In this document: piece after piece, positions 54,001-64,000 of the stretch | Numbering within the stretch: the first letter of the stretch is position 1 | How the letters are laid out: each line of letters begins with the position of its first letter | Origin: Tubulanus polymorphus | Lineage: Eukaryota; Nemertea; Palaeonemertea; Tubulaniformes; Tubulanidae | Direction of reading: 5' to 3' | Assembly (NCBI RefSeq): GCF_964204645.1 | Contig: NC_134028.1 | Coordinates: 6,112,501 to 6,176,500 of the forward strand | DNA length: 64,000 bases | The notes under the pieces: model-generated | Told to the model about the DNA's origin: nothing | The model's database searches: none | The model's input: the letters and a program-made list of their open reading frames with translations, nothing else | Translations under genes and position numbers: made by a program

Positions 54001-54152
54001 GCTGTAGTCTGTGTCAGAAACGTCGAGTCGACCCCGGTGAGAATTACTGCCGCGATTGTCATTACTACATGTCGCGATTCCGACCGCGTTCGTCGTGTCA
54101 GAGCAGCGGCAGCGAAGATGACGACCCCGTACTGCGAGTGAAAATAGTCTAA
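27049..54152 (+). CDS. USP53/USP54: USP53/USP54-like ubiquitin carboxyl-terminal hydrolase (C19 family)
   Basis: Nineteen coding exons: 27049-27144, 30519-30611, 32440-32574, 33539-33652, 37445-37524, 39654-39765, 39859-39916, 40343-40437, 40923-41072, 41299-41613, 43725-45105, 45521-45574, 45897-46016, 47147-47327, 47915-49275, 49574-49684, 49814-49981, 51258-51304, 53526-54152 (1765 aa; phases close). The USP fold spans about 15-340: Cys box GENNCFLNS (Cys25), [24 protein letters not shown], and His box YYGKHYSSF (His288) with YFDDA (Asp305/306). The catalytic triad thus looks intact. The family was long called inactive but is now reported to act on K63-linked chains. Residues 350-880 and 995-1480 are disordered (Ser/Arg/Gln-rich, a QQ-repeat at about 1232). 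An MIT-like helical segment spans about 895-980 ([16 protein letters not shown]). Two CxxC pairs lie at 1488-1507 and 1717-1735. An in-frame TAA precedes the ATG. Confidence 0.93.
27618..27908. mobile_element. Palindromic hairpin element, copy 2 (291 bp, 12-bp target duplication)
   Basis: Flanked by CAAACAGTTTCT (27606-27617) and CAAACAGTTACT (27909-27920). Ends GACGAGAGAAA and TTTTCTCGTC are inverted. Inside, long arms (gagaaatccc..ttggcttcgttattgtggga) form an extended palindrome. Hammerhead-like cores lie at 27690-27729 (minus) and 27768-27801 (plus). The host is a TCAGGGAAA repeat whose other copies read straight through this point, so the insertion is proved by comparison. No protein is encoded. 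Confidence 0.8.
27768..27801 (+). ncRNA. Hammerhead-ribozyme-like core (candidate)
   Basis: Reads CTGACGA, T, GGCTA, 8-nt loop, TAGCC, GAAACGTC: the CUGANGA box, a perfect 5-bp stem II and GAAAC followed by GUC. The one extra base before stem II and the very short possible stem III depart from a textbook hammerhead. The opposite arm (27690-27729, minus) has CTGTTGA in place of CTGANGA. Confidence 0.4.
30612..32439 (+). other. USP intron 2, nothing recognised
   Basis: 1.8 kb of AT-rich intron. Open frames on the minus strand (30522-30914, 31443-31709) have no domain or splice context and overlap exon 2 in antisense. Confidence 0.6.
33455..33535. repeat. (TTA)n-rich microsatellite beside exon 4
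   Basis: Imperfect TTA/TTATTC repeats directly before the acceptor of USP exon 4; they form part of its pyrimidine-rich tract. Confidence 0.7.
33653..37444 (+). other. USP intron 4, mostly unannotated
   Basis: 3.8 kb AT-rich intron with short AT microsatellites at about 36485-36590 and 36712-36725 and a truncated GATCACAC MITE at 35858. No exon supported. Confidence 0.6.
35858..35975. mobile_element. GATCACAC-terminal MITE, truncated copy
   Basis: Left end TAGCTATCACACATTC, followed by 'ccaaattaggcccggaac' and 'ggtccgagccaaattt' as in the full copies. The right terminus is missing or decayed. Confidence 0.5.
37525..39653 (+). other. USP intron 5, nothing bounded
   Basis: AT-rich intron. 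It holds a (CACACAC)-rich patch at about 38821-38852. At about 39177-39232 there is a half copy of the palindrome arm found at 46861-46962 ('ttaataccagtctataaaac'). Confidence 0.55.
41731..41880 (+). repeat. 'TCAGGGAAA' repeat, copy 2
   Basis: Runs from 'gtgaccacttaccgcatac' through 'aaatcaaacagtttccttct' to 'catgtcagggaaacaaca'. It reads uninterrupted across the site where copy 1 carries the hairpin element. USP intron 10. Confidence 0.65.
41881..43724 (+). other. Rest of USP intron 10, nothing recognised
   Basis: Open frames at 42224-42493 and 43066-43386 lack domains and are not bounded by matching splice signals; treated as chance. Confidence 0.55.
45207..45325. mobile_element. Short MITE, relative of 10508-10630
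   Basis: Ends 'ggccagttgctcaaaaggtt' and 'aaccaacttttcagcaactg' are near-perfect inverted repeats; the body has 'ggcggataaataccatag'. USP intron 11. Confidence 0.65.
46861..46962. repeat. Long palindrome (arms of about 48 bp)
   Basis: Left arm from 'ccggttttatagagtggtat' pairs with right arm ending 'ataccagcctataaaactgg'; the centre is 'tcaattcaatttcaattga'. Further 'taaaaccgggcc'-type repeats continue to about 47085. Probably a MITE remnant in USP intron 13. Confidence 0.6.
47377..47657. mobile_element. GATCACAC-terminal MITE, copy 2 (281 bp)
   Basis: Ends AGCCGTGATCACAC and GTGTGATCACGGCT are perfect inverted repeats, flanked by ATA on both sides. Internal sequence matches 53126-53413. 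USP intron 14. Confidence 0.85.
49318..49490 (+). repeat. 'TCAGGGAAA' repeat, copy 3
   Basis: Runs from 'ggtggccacttacctggaaa' to 'gttcatgttagggaact'. Contains the uninterrupted 'cacagtttctgtctatgtc' that defines the empty site for the hairpin insertion. USP intron 15. Confidence 0.7.
51709..51777. mobile_element. GATCACAC-terminal MITE, internally deleted copy
   Basis: Both termini remain (TAGCTGCGATCACGCAAG and CTGTGTGATCGAAGCT) around about 35 bases of 'cctgggccaaatttggccaa'. USP intron 18. Confidence 0.6.
53126..53413. mobile_element. GATCACAC-terminal MITE, copy 3 (288 bp)
   Basis: Ends GCCGCGATCACAC and GTGTGATCACGGC are inverted. Shares 'cattcatacgtaaaccactc' and 'aatttggctcaggcctgatg' with copy 2. 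It lies 112 bases before the last USP exon. Confidence 0.85.
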
Positions 54153-56442
54153 TTCAAAGAAAAAAAGTCGTCGCTCGTTTTGTGTTCATTGTAGCTAATC
54201 GTATAAGAGATGTTATTATCACCTATAAAAATGTGTATATACGAATATTGACGATTATTTTAATAATTGTATTAGGATTTTATGATGATATTGATCGTCG
54301 GAAACTGACGACAAACTTTCGTGAGGTATTCGTTTTAGGCAGACGTCGATTTTAAATGTATATAGATAAATCGGATTTAGAAATTCCATGCTCTATTTTT
54401 CGAAATCGCTGTAGTCTGCTGGTTACTTTGTATATATCGGGGGTTATTTTCGGAGGGTGCCGTTCATCCTCTGATCACCGGGATCTGTGTTTTATCCGTA
54501 CTGAAAAATCTGCGTTGTACGATGTATATGCTTTAAAATTATATGACACTAGTGCATTCGTTGTTCGCGTATTTCATGTTTTAGAAAAAAGTTCCAGTTA
54601 AAAAACTTGGTTCTCTTCATTGAGAAAAGTTCTACTTTGAGATTTGTATATTGACCATCTGAATTGATGCTGAAATATTAAGGAAACACTGCCATTTATT
54701 CGCGAACAGAGGTCCTGGTTTTTAAACGCATTTTTTATTGAAACACTGAATATTTTTTTTTTAATCGTTTTATTCATATTAGTTACCGTGGATATATCTT
54801 ATTCTTTTAAAATAACTGAAAAATCATGAGAATTTTGTCAAGAAAAATGTATTGGCTTTTTATGCACCGTGTATGGGTACTAATTTAACCCTTTCAATTC
54901 CATTGATCAGCATATGTACTTTGAAGGCTCGATTTCATATGATAAGAATTAAAAATCTTGTAAGTAATTCAGTAAAAATCAGTAAAGTATGTTATAAAAA
55001 GATCAGCAAAATTATGAATCAGAGGAATATGGTACATTTCATGTCTGTCCGGTATTCTGTGAAATTCTGTAAAATTTTGTCGATTATTTCAGCTGTTAAA
55101 TTAGGCATTGTTGTATCCTTCTGATGTTGTTTATCCGTCCTTGGTGAATTTTCTCTTCAACACACTTCTGTCCAGAACTCAAAAACAGTTTTTGACGTCC
55201 AACATAAATTAGATATATTTATATATAATATATAAATAGATAGATATCCATTGTGTTTTAATTGCCTGTAGATTAGCTACTTATCTGATTCCTGTAGAAA
55301 AATGTGATTTCACTTTCATTCGTCCAAAGTTGATAATGTTAAACTCTAGAAATTAAAGATGTTGGGAAGGAAAAAATGGTTAAATGCTAATTGTATATGT
55401 CTATCTTTGTTGTAAAATATTGACTACTGTCTCTCGCAAATGACTTCTCGAAATGCGGCATTATTCCTGGAAACCTGGGTATTTGAATTCAACTTAAGCG
55501 TTGTTCTAAAACTCGGGATCTAGTTCCACAGTTCTGAGGTCTTGTTCACTCTGAGTTACAATTAAGATGGTTAAGTTCATTTTCGATGTTTTAACTCGAG
55601 TCTTAGCTCACAACTGAGGAACTGGGTCTTGGGTTTAAATGAAAATCCGACTTTAACTAAGGTGTCATGAACTTACTAAACAACCCTGGAACTGTTTTTG
55701 TACCTCTGAAAGGGCCAAATACAGATAATCCTAACGTATAGTTCATTTTTGCGCGGAGAAAGTTTTTAGTGATATAACCGGTAAATTTCAGCTCTCAATC
55801 CATCCACAATTTCCTGCCTATCAAAGTACATTGTAGTATAGTTACTGTATATGATGCTTAGATTCTGTTTGTTTTAGAAATAACGAAACTTTCTTGTTGC
55901 TGTGGCGCTCGTTCCGAGTCGATACAATCGACGACAGTTCCTAGTTCGTCGATAGCCGCAGATAGTAGTGTTTGGCCACATTTCTGTTGGTGGTGAAAAA
56001 AAATATTTATTATTCGTATTGTAAATTATTATTTGTTGAAGTTGCATTTTGTAGAATGATATGCATACACAATGTACAAGAAGGAATCTCCAGGTATGTT
56101 ACAATGCTAAGTGATAGTTAGTGATTAGAAGTCTGAATCATCAGAGTCAATAGTAGTTTTTCAGGAGCTGGAGCCAATTTCACAAAAAAGCTTAACTCAG
56201 ATTTTTGGTGTAATTGCCATTGGTTACTTCATGTTTTCGATGAGGACAACAATTAAAACTTATCCGTTTTTGGCTTACACTTTTTCGTGAAACTAGGCCC
56301 TGAAGTCTAAATTGAGTGACATAAGAAATGATTCTGGACTTAAACTCAAAATTCAGGACTATCATAATTTGACCTTGCTGATTCATTCTTCTATTGGCTG
56401 GCCGTCCAGTGCAGCATTATTATATCTAATGTAAACAATAAA
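54153..56442 (+). other. USP53/54 3' UTR
   Basis: About 2.3 kb of AU-rich sequence from the stop codon to the first plus-strand AATAAA at 56437-56442. A second AATAAA is at 56810-56815. It includes a MITE at 55514-55632 and an AT microsatellite at about 55210-55246. Open frames here (54356, 54852) are not coding. Confidence 0.5.
55514..55632. mobile_element. 'CAGGACCCAGTTCCAC' MITE family copy
   Basis: Ends 'gggatctagttccacagtt' and 'caactgaggaactgggtctt' are inverted; the interior is gagttac/gttaact-like as at 10388-10506. Confidence 0.55.
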
Positions 56443-57672
56443 AAGAAACATCTCGGCTTTTTTGAAAAATCATCGTTTAAAGCTCGCGTAAAATAGAATA
56501 TGTGCTATGTCTAGTCAGTCAAATCACCACACAGATTTTTCTATTTCGGTTTTTTGATAAAAGAACATGTATTTTGGTCAATTATATTCAATAATCGCAA
56601 TCTTAATTAAAGGAAAACATATACTTATATATCTTATATTGATATAAAATGAATGTGTGCGTGTGTATAGAGATATAGCGGTGAATTAACTTTTCTAAAC
56701 ATTGTGTAGATATTTCTAAAAATGTACATTATACAAGATACGTGAAACATATCATTAAATTCCACATATCTGGCGTCTTAAAAATGTTTATAAAGAAAAA
56801 ACATACGAAAATAAATTTACCTAAAAATTTAATGTTTTGTTGAGGTTATTCTTTGAGTTTAAGATCTAAGGGTGCCCTTCATGAGGGTATCGACTCGGGC
56901 ACAGGTGTCCTATGTTAGAAGCTTGTCCACATTGATATTCTACTAGGGAAGCTGGATGGAGTTTTCTTGGTTTAGTACTGATTCTGGGTAGAGGAATTCA
57001 TCCCAGGTTTAGTTCACAGAAACGTCAAGAAGTTTGGTGGCAGCACCTGATGGTCCCCTAGCGAGATAACTGTGAACTAATGTTAGATGTGCAGCGATGC
57101 GAATGGGTAGATTTTTCTATTAATGGTGACCTAAACTAGGTGGCAGCACCATACAGTCCCCTAGTGGAATTTCTATGAACTAATAATACAATGCTGAAGA
57201 TCAAATATCGCTAGTCCACTGAAAACTCACTAGGGGGCCACCTTGTTTTCGATAGCCCACAGATTTTGAAAATACATACTACTGTGCAGTACACGTGGAT
57301 ACCAGGAGACATGTCATTCCTGCTGCAGTTAGCGTTGAGCTAGCCGCGATGATTACCCTACCCTCAGCAGTGAGTTTGAACGGAGTGGAAAATGTAGCCA
57401 TCGAGCTCCCTAACGGCTTGCCGATCAGAAATACACCACGAACAATGAGCATTGAATTAGTTATGTCATTATTTCTGTAATTCAGATATAATAAATACAT
57501 CCATTTTCAAAATTAACAGCGATAAACATAAATTATTTGTTATACACATGTAGGTAATTATTCAAATATTGTGTGGTAATTCACAATAAGGTGAAAAAAC
57601 AGGGCAGTTTTTAACCGAACAAACAAAGCAATGAATATGGAATATAATGACACACAGTTCATAAAACTTCAT

Positions 57673-57797
57673 CAGGACCCAGTTTCCCAGTTGTGTTGGA
57701 TAAAATTTGACTCAAAACGTTAGAATAAGTTAATTTCTGATGGTTTAACAGTTTAATTAGTTAAATTCTAACCCACAACTGAAAAACTGGCTCCGGG
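57673..57797. mobile_element. 'CAGGACCCAGTTCCAC' MITE family copy
   Basis: Ends 'caggacccagtttcccagtt' and 'caactgaaaaactggctccg' are inverted. Same family as 10388-10506. Confidence 0.6.
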
Positions 57798-58845
57798 ACA
57801 ATTAATTTGAATAAATAAATATTAAGTCTTCAACATTAAACACCTATGTGCAAAATGCATGACAACTCAAGTCAAGACACAGCCTACTGTGGAATTACGT
57901 CTTGAATGTCCTAAAAACATACAGTTAAAACTTTAATCTTACTCTTGGGATATTTTAATGATTTCACTTAATCTACCAACGACCCCATTCACTTCCATAT
58001 GGAATCTTTAGAGTTGGTGCGCTTTTGTTTTTTGTGATTGCACAACACAAATGGATATTCTTCTACCTGTTGGATTAATCTATTTAGAGGATACAGCAAT
58101 ATCCCTTGTCACAATTCTCAACTTCAACAGACACCCAAAATCAGTGGTTATGGCCGATGTTCATCGTGAAGAACTTATTTCATATTTGGGTCAGAGTTTT
58201 CAAATAAATCATTTAATCCAAGTTTGTTTCGCGGTTTCACTGTATCTTAAAGTTTTTCCAAAAATTAGCGCCGATAAGACTAATAAATTAGAAAAGAACC
58301 TAAAACTAAAAACAGCCACAACACATTTATAACCCGACTGGTTCATCTCTTATCTATAGAAAACTGCCTAGAACGTAGTACGTATTTCTAGACACATAAA
58401 TGTTATTAATCTATGTTACAAATGTATGACATTCACAGGACTGAGAACAAAATTCATTTGCATCCGTTTTAGCAGTAGTTGTTACTGTTAACTGTTAACT
58501 GTTAAAACAGACGCAAACATTTCTCGAGTCGTGGACATTATTTTTTTTTACAGATTTCGATTAATATGTGTATTTACATCGGTAAATGATCAATAATCAT
58601 GACCTCAAATTCACAATCAAACACACCACATCTTCTCAAGTTATGAGTTTCCTATCAAAGTAAGTGCTGTTTTCTGTGCCAGAAATCTAACACAGTTTCT
58701 ACAGTGTTATTTTACAGAGTTACCGTCACTAACTTGTCATTTAAACTAAAATCATTTCTTTTTAAAATGCAGAAATAGAACTCATGAGTGAATAGTCGTC
58801 AAAAGAAATATTTGCTCACAAGCCACAAGTTTGACACATGTTTAA

Positions 58846-59087
58846 CCCTTTCAAAGCTTCTACACCACAGTGCGGTGTATAAATTGCTGGGACTTAGTTA
58901 GTACACCGCATCGGGGTGTAATGATGTTAACAGTAATTCGTTTTTATTGCCATTGAAAGATAGCAGCATGCATGTCAAACAGTGAAACCCTGCACCACAG
59001 TGTAGACGCACTAGAGCGGTGTGCCTTATATTCAACACACTGAGGTGGAATTTTTCTAATTCAGCTCTTTCGGGTATGGTCAAAGGG
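58846..59087. mobile_element. piggyBac-like MITE, copy 2 (242 bp, TTAA flanks)
   Basis: Starts CCCTTTCAAAGC and ends TCAAAGGG, abutting TTAA at 58842-58845 and 59088-59091. Internal 'accacagtgcggtgtat' and 'gtggaatttttc' match copy 1 at 6360-6650. Confidence 0.75.
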
Positions 59088-60670
59088 TTAACAGTTGATG
59101 AAATAACCAGGGATGAAAAGTTACCTAAATTTACAACATTATAGCCCGACTTAACCGTTATCCCAATCCTTCATTGTATGCTAGTCGTTTAGGTAATTTT
59201 TTTATCCCTGGATATAAAATAATTCATGTTACGTTCAATTCATATCAAGGCCCTGTTCGATATGAGTCGAAACACACATAAATGGAGAACATTTTACAAG
59301 GAATACAAAAGTTCTGATAGGTACATTAATAGAGTCTGTATTTACAAATGACATCAGGGTAAAAATTTAGGTTTTTTCAAACATATCTGGTAGAAACCTT
59401 ACTTAGCCGCACCTCACGAACATCTATCTACCAGTATATTACAAGACTAACTGAGAGAGAAAATGTTTAAGCCAGATTATATATGGACCGCAATATAATT
59501 TTAAAACAAATAAACATTGTTGTTAAGATGAATATATTAAATTTCCATGATTCGAAAGTTCAGAAATCAACTGATTTCTGCACAGAAAACCGGGCTGCAT
59601 TTTAAAAACCATTGTTAGCCTATTGCGGTGAATAACGGCAATATACAGAGCATTTTAAAACCAGAATTATCTGAAATTTGTCCGATCACTCGGACGAGCT
59701 AAGATGGCTTGGAAAAATGCGGCCGTTAGCCAGTATTCAATATCGATACAATATTCAAATGATACAAAATTCAAGACAAACCAACAGTGCATTCGTGTTT
59801 CATTTTTCGAAGATATAAGCTTCGCTGTTTTTAAAAAAACCATCGAGACCTCATTATTATTTGACCAGTAACTGGACACTGACCAGCCGATCGCGTATCA
59901 CAGAAATAACGAACGTTTCGAAATTCAAACTGTGAATTAACACGCACGCACGCTCGACACAAAAATCACACGCATTCACACACATTTTGACAACAAATTT
60001 TTGTCGAGATTTCTGAGTGTCCTAGAATCCTAATGATGTACAGTTCACAATCTCTACCTTTAGAAAACAGTTCGATATCAGAAACCAAATCCAAGTCCCT
60101 ATGGCATTTAGGCGAGACCAGAAATAGTTATTTTCTAATCTGGGCCCAGTTCATGAAGGCAAGGACCCAGTTTCACAGTTTGGCATCAAAAAGACAAGTA
60201 CGACAAGATAAGACTCACAACTGTAGAGCGAGGCCCAGTTTTATCCTGGTCCTGGGTTAATTATTCGTCACTCGAGTTTTAGACAAAGGTGTGGCATATA
60301 AATTTTTAAATTGGAACTGGTTTTGCTAGGTTCTGATTCGGCACTAAACAGTTCAGATGCAACATTACAAAACAATGCATCATTCGAAATGAAATTGATT
60401 TTAGAACTGGTTTTTGACATATGCCACAGGCACATGGATCCTTTACGGAAACAGACATCTATTAAGTGACGAGATTGATCCGTGTCTTTCTCTGTATTGT
60501 GATTAACGAAACGAAATCGATGTGTGTTCCCTTAATCAGCTACATAGCAACTGATATGTGTGAGTTCGACACTACCGTTCCCCATCGACGAAGGGATTCC
60601 ATATAAAAAATTTAACAGAGTTCGTACATGTGCAAGACCGCAACGGCGCAATAGAGGGCGGTGTCGTGAA

Positions 60671-63600
60671 TCATGAATAAAGTCTTTCTAATGCATCACA
60701 GTTCGGCGTTTTCATATTCTGTGCCCGTTCGTACATTTTGCGATCGTTATAATTGCGAGCTCGCCATATTAATGTTTCTTCTATAAAAGACAAACGATAA
60801 AAATTCTTAAGTGAAGAGAATATTCCTAGCAAGTCAACCCTTATTTGACAGCCACTCTTAGTATTGCAATTTTGCAAAAATTTGGTTCATTCGTTGTCAA
60901 TTAAAACGATGTTCAGTTATCTGCCACCTTTATCTGGTCGCAACAGTAACAGATAATCAGAAGTTAACCATCAACCCAGGATCCCAACAGATCAGTCATT
61001 CCTGGATATAAGGAGTTTTCAAGGGTGTTTTAAAGGAGAAAATTTCAAATTACTAAGAAGTGTCTGTATCACTTTCATATTCTGATTACATAAGACTCCT
61101 ATATACTTACTATAATTACGTTCCCTGAAACAGTTTTGTCGTAAATTACTAACGTATTCCTCTTCTACTTGTCTATCTATTTTATATATACTGCCTTTAT
61201 ATTGCGACGTAAAATCAGGCTGCACGTAATACGTTATATGTAAATCAGACGTCTGCCTCGCTATTGTGTATTTACTGAAACAAAACAAAATAAATGCATT
61301 AGAACGACTAATTGAATACCACGACTATTGAATACCATTGGCAGACGGCAAAAGATGGTCGAATTTTTCTTATAGGAGAATTAAACCTACCTAGTCTTTT
61401 GCAAGCTGAAGGCCGGGTCGCCGACTAACCAGCTACCCATGAAAGACAGTAAAACTAGGATGATTATTGGAGCTAATTGGACTAGAAGTATGTAGCCACT
61501 CTGAAATTAAAGACAGACACATCAGCTTCGAGTTATCAATACGATTATACGCAAACAGTCGCTTTTCATTTTACCTCTTCGCGTTGTTGACTTTGTTGAG
61601 GGTTGTGTCGTCTTTGGCGAGAATGTCTGTACAAGTTAGTGGCTGAAATGAACACAGTAAACAGTCATAACATACCGAAAACATATTTTGATTTTTTCTC
61701 ATTTGAATTCAGTTCAGTTATACTTACATCCAAATCCACCTCCAAAAAACATGTTGAATAGTTCCTCTGCCGATATGTCAGCTGAAACCAAGAGAAAAAC
61801 AGTGAATTTGTGTTTGTTGTTGATGTAGAAAGAACATTTTGAATTGTGCTTTAGAAATATGTGATTAAAAAGATTTTCTAAGGCACATTTTCAGAATTTG
61901 AGGGGCCAACTCAGAATTTGAGTTTTTGTACCCTAAAAATTCCAAAATACTATTTTGAGGGTTTGTTTTGGTGACTTTATTCACCTTAGTTACCTAAACA
62001 AACCCTCAATATTGGATTTTGGAATTTTAGGGGGGCCGTACTAAACCTGTAACAAAATTAATTTCAAACCGAAACATAAAACGACGCGTACCTTCGAAAC
62101 CGCCTCTAGTGTAATCATAGTATTCATAACCGTCTGTGTGTGAGCCACGTCGTCGCATGTTGTTCGATTGAGTCGACTCTTCACCGTACAAGTCGTAACG
62201 TTGTTTCTTTTCCGGGTCGTTCAAAACGGCGAAGGCGTTTCCGATAGCTGCAAAAATAATCAGATAACAGAACGAATGTTGTCGTAACTGGCAACTTTTC
62301 GAAGCTTTCATTTTGATTCTTATTTCTATCTATTACCCCCGACGTTTTCACTGACTCAATCTGCGCTGCTAAGAATTCAATCAATTAACGCAGTCAAATA
62401 CATAAGACAAAGACAGAAACTGTTTTATTATGCATGACTTAGCACAATCACAACATATTCCCTGACTTCTCCCTGAGTTTCATACTTTACAAAAATCCCT
62501 GATTTTTTCAGAAAACAGAAAAATCCCTGACTTTTCCCTGATTTCCAGCTAAGTGGCCACCCGGTTTTATCAACTTGCTGCTAGCTTGATCCACTCAGCC
62601 GTTTCTGAAGCAAGTTCCATAGAAATAGAAGTCTGGAGTTCTGAATGTCTTATTGAAAACTGACTAATCGTAACCTGAGGAAGAATCGCACCTGTTTTTT
62701 TTCATTCATGCACCGTTCAAAATGAACCCATTTGCTAAAATCTAAATTAAAATATATACCTTTGAAAGCTTCCGTAGCTCCAGGGGCTTTATTTTTGTCG
62801 GGATGCATTTGAAGGGCGAGTTTCCGATACGCTTTTTTTAGATCATTTTCGGATGTATCTCGCCCTACGCCGAGAATCTGATAATAATCTTTGCATCTCT
62901 TCACCCTGAAAACAAAAAGAAAATCAACTGAGATTCAAATAAAGTGCAAGATAGCAAGATCTTAGTCTGATATTGATAATACAGCGAAACCTAATCCAGA
63001 TGAGTTCAACGAATGAATATCTGAATATGGGTTTATTCTAAGTCTACTTAGTAAAACCAACCTTTTTACGGCTTCTAGCTGTTCCGGAGTATAATCCTTA
63101 GCCGCTGTGGACTCCGTCTTGGCACTGTCGCGTTGTTGTTCGGAATTTACGGACGATGAAGAGTTCTGTCTCGATGAAGATGAGAACGGCTGCCGTTGTC
63201 GAGGCCCGTTTTCACTTGTCGGACTGTCTGCATCTGAAGTAGCATCGCCGTTTGTTTGTTTGTGTTGAAGTCGTTCTAAAAGTTCTGAAATCGTGAACCA
63301 AAAAAATATTTAATAGAATTTGTGAAGTACCTGTTCAATTAAGGTGAATTGATTAACCTTTCCTAAAAATTAGCTTTTGAATATATTTAATTAACTAAAC
63401 TTAAGGTATGTCCGAGAAATGTTAGGTAGCCGGTAGGTAGATGGGTTAGGTTTGGCCCAAGACGTTGTTTGGAAACAATAGCCAGTAACAAGTCTCGGCA
63501 GACTTTTTAGAAATAATATGTACGTAGAGATAAATAATTTTAAGTTTCCAGTCTTTCATGTTTCTTGTCAGGCCAATGGCAACAGAGTCGGGCGGATTTT

Positions 63601-63925
63601 CAGCAATGTTTTCTTTCTATAAATTCATGCAACTGCTAGATATTCTAAAGGAGAAACTAAATCATTTTCGCTTTAGTGCTGACGATGAATCGGAACTGGG
63701 GGATGTAGACTTAAAAATGTTTTTTGTTGGAATTCCCATTTCAGATTTCTGAAATTCCCCCAGCATCCAAAGGAGGCGAAAAGTGCAGGTACCTTTGGCT
63801 CTATTCGACGGATAGAGTTTTTCTGCTTTATTTAAGAATTTCAGCGCTCGTTCGATATCGCCCGTATTGATGGCTTTAATCGCTATATTGATGCATTTTT
63901 CGCTGTCATCTTTATTGCCGTCCAT
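60671..63925 (-). CDS. DNAJB12/DNAJB14: DNAJB12/DNAJB14-like ER-membrane J-domain co-chaperone
   Basis: Nine exons, minus strand: 63925-63793, 63284-63062, 62905-62760, 62247-62092, 61781-61728, 61642-61575, 61500-61391, 61274-61111, 60780-60671 (387 aa; phases close). The N-terminus ([19 protein letters not shown]) matches the family. A Ser-rich linker precedes the J domain, about 124-187 (DYYQILGV, with HPD at 153-155). Then come a Gly-rich [17 protein letters not shown] segment, one membrane span at about 263-287 ([19 protein letters not shown]) and the DUF1977 tail ([17 protein letters not shown], then [18 protein letters not shown]). Vertebrate members are tail-facing ER proteins of 375-379 aa that bring Hsc70 to misfolded membrane proteins for ERAD. 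Start chosen for homology; an in-frame ATG seven codons upstream (63946) is possible. Convergent with USP53/54. Confidence 0.95.
62390..62562 (-). repeat. 'TCAGGGAAA' repeat, copy 4 (inverted)
   Basis: Reverse-complement match to copies in the USP introns ('ccagctaagtggccaccc', 'gacagaaactgttttatta', 'ttccctgacttctccctga'). Lies in DNAJB intron 3. Confidence 0.7.
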
Positions 63926-64000
63926 TTTTAGAGACAACTCACGCATCCGCTTCCGCCGGGTATTAACCCCTTTATCAATCCAATATTCATTTATTGAAAC
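63926..64000 (-). promoter_or_regulatory. DNAJB 5' UTR, upstream part outside the window
   Basis: Short GC-richer leader before the start codon; the promoter lies beyond the window edge. Confidence 0.4.

Larger units (their letters stand above)
56816..60670. other. Convergent intergenic region and possible DNAJB 3' UTR
   Basis: Between the tail-to-tail USP and DNAJB genes. Contents: a tandemly repeated 'ggtggcagcacc..agtcccctag' unit at about 57038-57180, a GC-richer open segment at 57279-57500, a MITE at 57673-57797 and a piggyBac-like MITE at 58846-59087. No canonical minus-strand AATAAA was found close to the DNAJB stop codon, so its 3' UTR length is unknown. No other gene supported. Confidence 0.5.

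Overview
This is a nuclear window from a bilaterian animal. The genes are broken into many short exons with GT..AG introns, the introns and intergenic DNA are AT-rich, and small inverted-repeat elements are abundant. The gene content (a Rassf with an N-terminal LIM domain, a USP53/54-type peptidase, a DNAJB12/14-type co-chaperone, a one-domain CAP protein and small Shisa-like proteins) fits a non-vertebrate, probably a lophotrochozoan such as a mollusc, annelid or brachiopod. I cannot name the species.

Layout. 1-5.4 kb: a tandemly duplicated block with two Shisa-like membrane-protein genes on the minus strand (1769-2531 and 3333-4348). At its left edge is a decayed partial copy that includes a dead copy of Rassf exon 1. 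A 338-bp TTA-flanked MITE lies at 1076-1413. 5.4-15.8 kb: a complete 10-exon Rassf gene, plus strand, 383 aa (LIM, RA, SARAH). 16-22 kb: no gene recognised beyond probable Rassf 3' UTR; several repeats and a 140-bp (AT)n tract. 22.3-23.5 kb: a complete 4-exon secreted CAP-domain gene, minus strand, 168 aa, with a TATA box and poly(A) signal. 26.2-56.4 kb: a USP53/USP54-like gene, plus strand, with a CRE-containing promoter, an untranslated first exon, 19 coding exons (1765 aa) and a long 3' UTR. 60.7-63.9 kb: a complete 9-exon DNAJB12/14-like gene, minus strand, 387 aa, convergent with USP53/54.

For each of the six gene models the exon lengths add to a multiple of three and the splice phases close, so I trust the internal boundaries. 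For the two Shisa-like genes the signal-peptide exon was not found. The genes do not form a pathway. However, Rassf, USP53/54 and DNAJB12/14 together match a linkage duplicated on human chromosomes 10 and 4, which suggests old conserved synteny. The most unusual non-genic content is a set of hammerhead-ribozyme-like cores, two of them in a palindromic element inserted into another repeat, and the duplication that killed a copy of Rassf exon 1.
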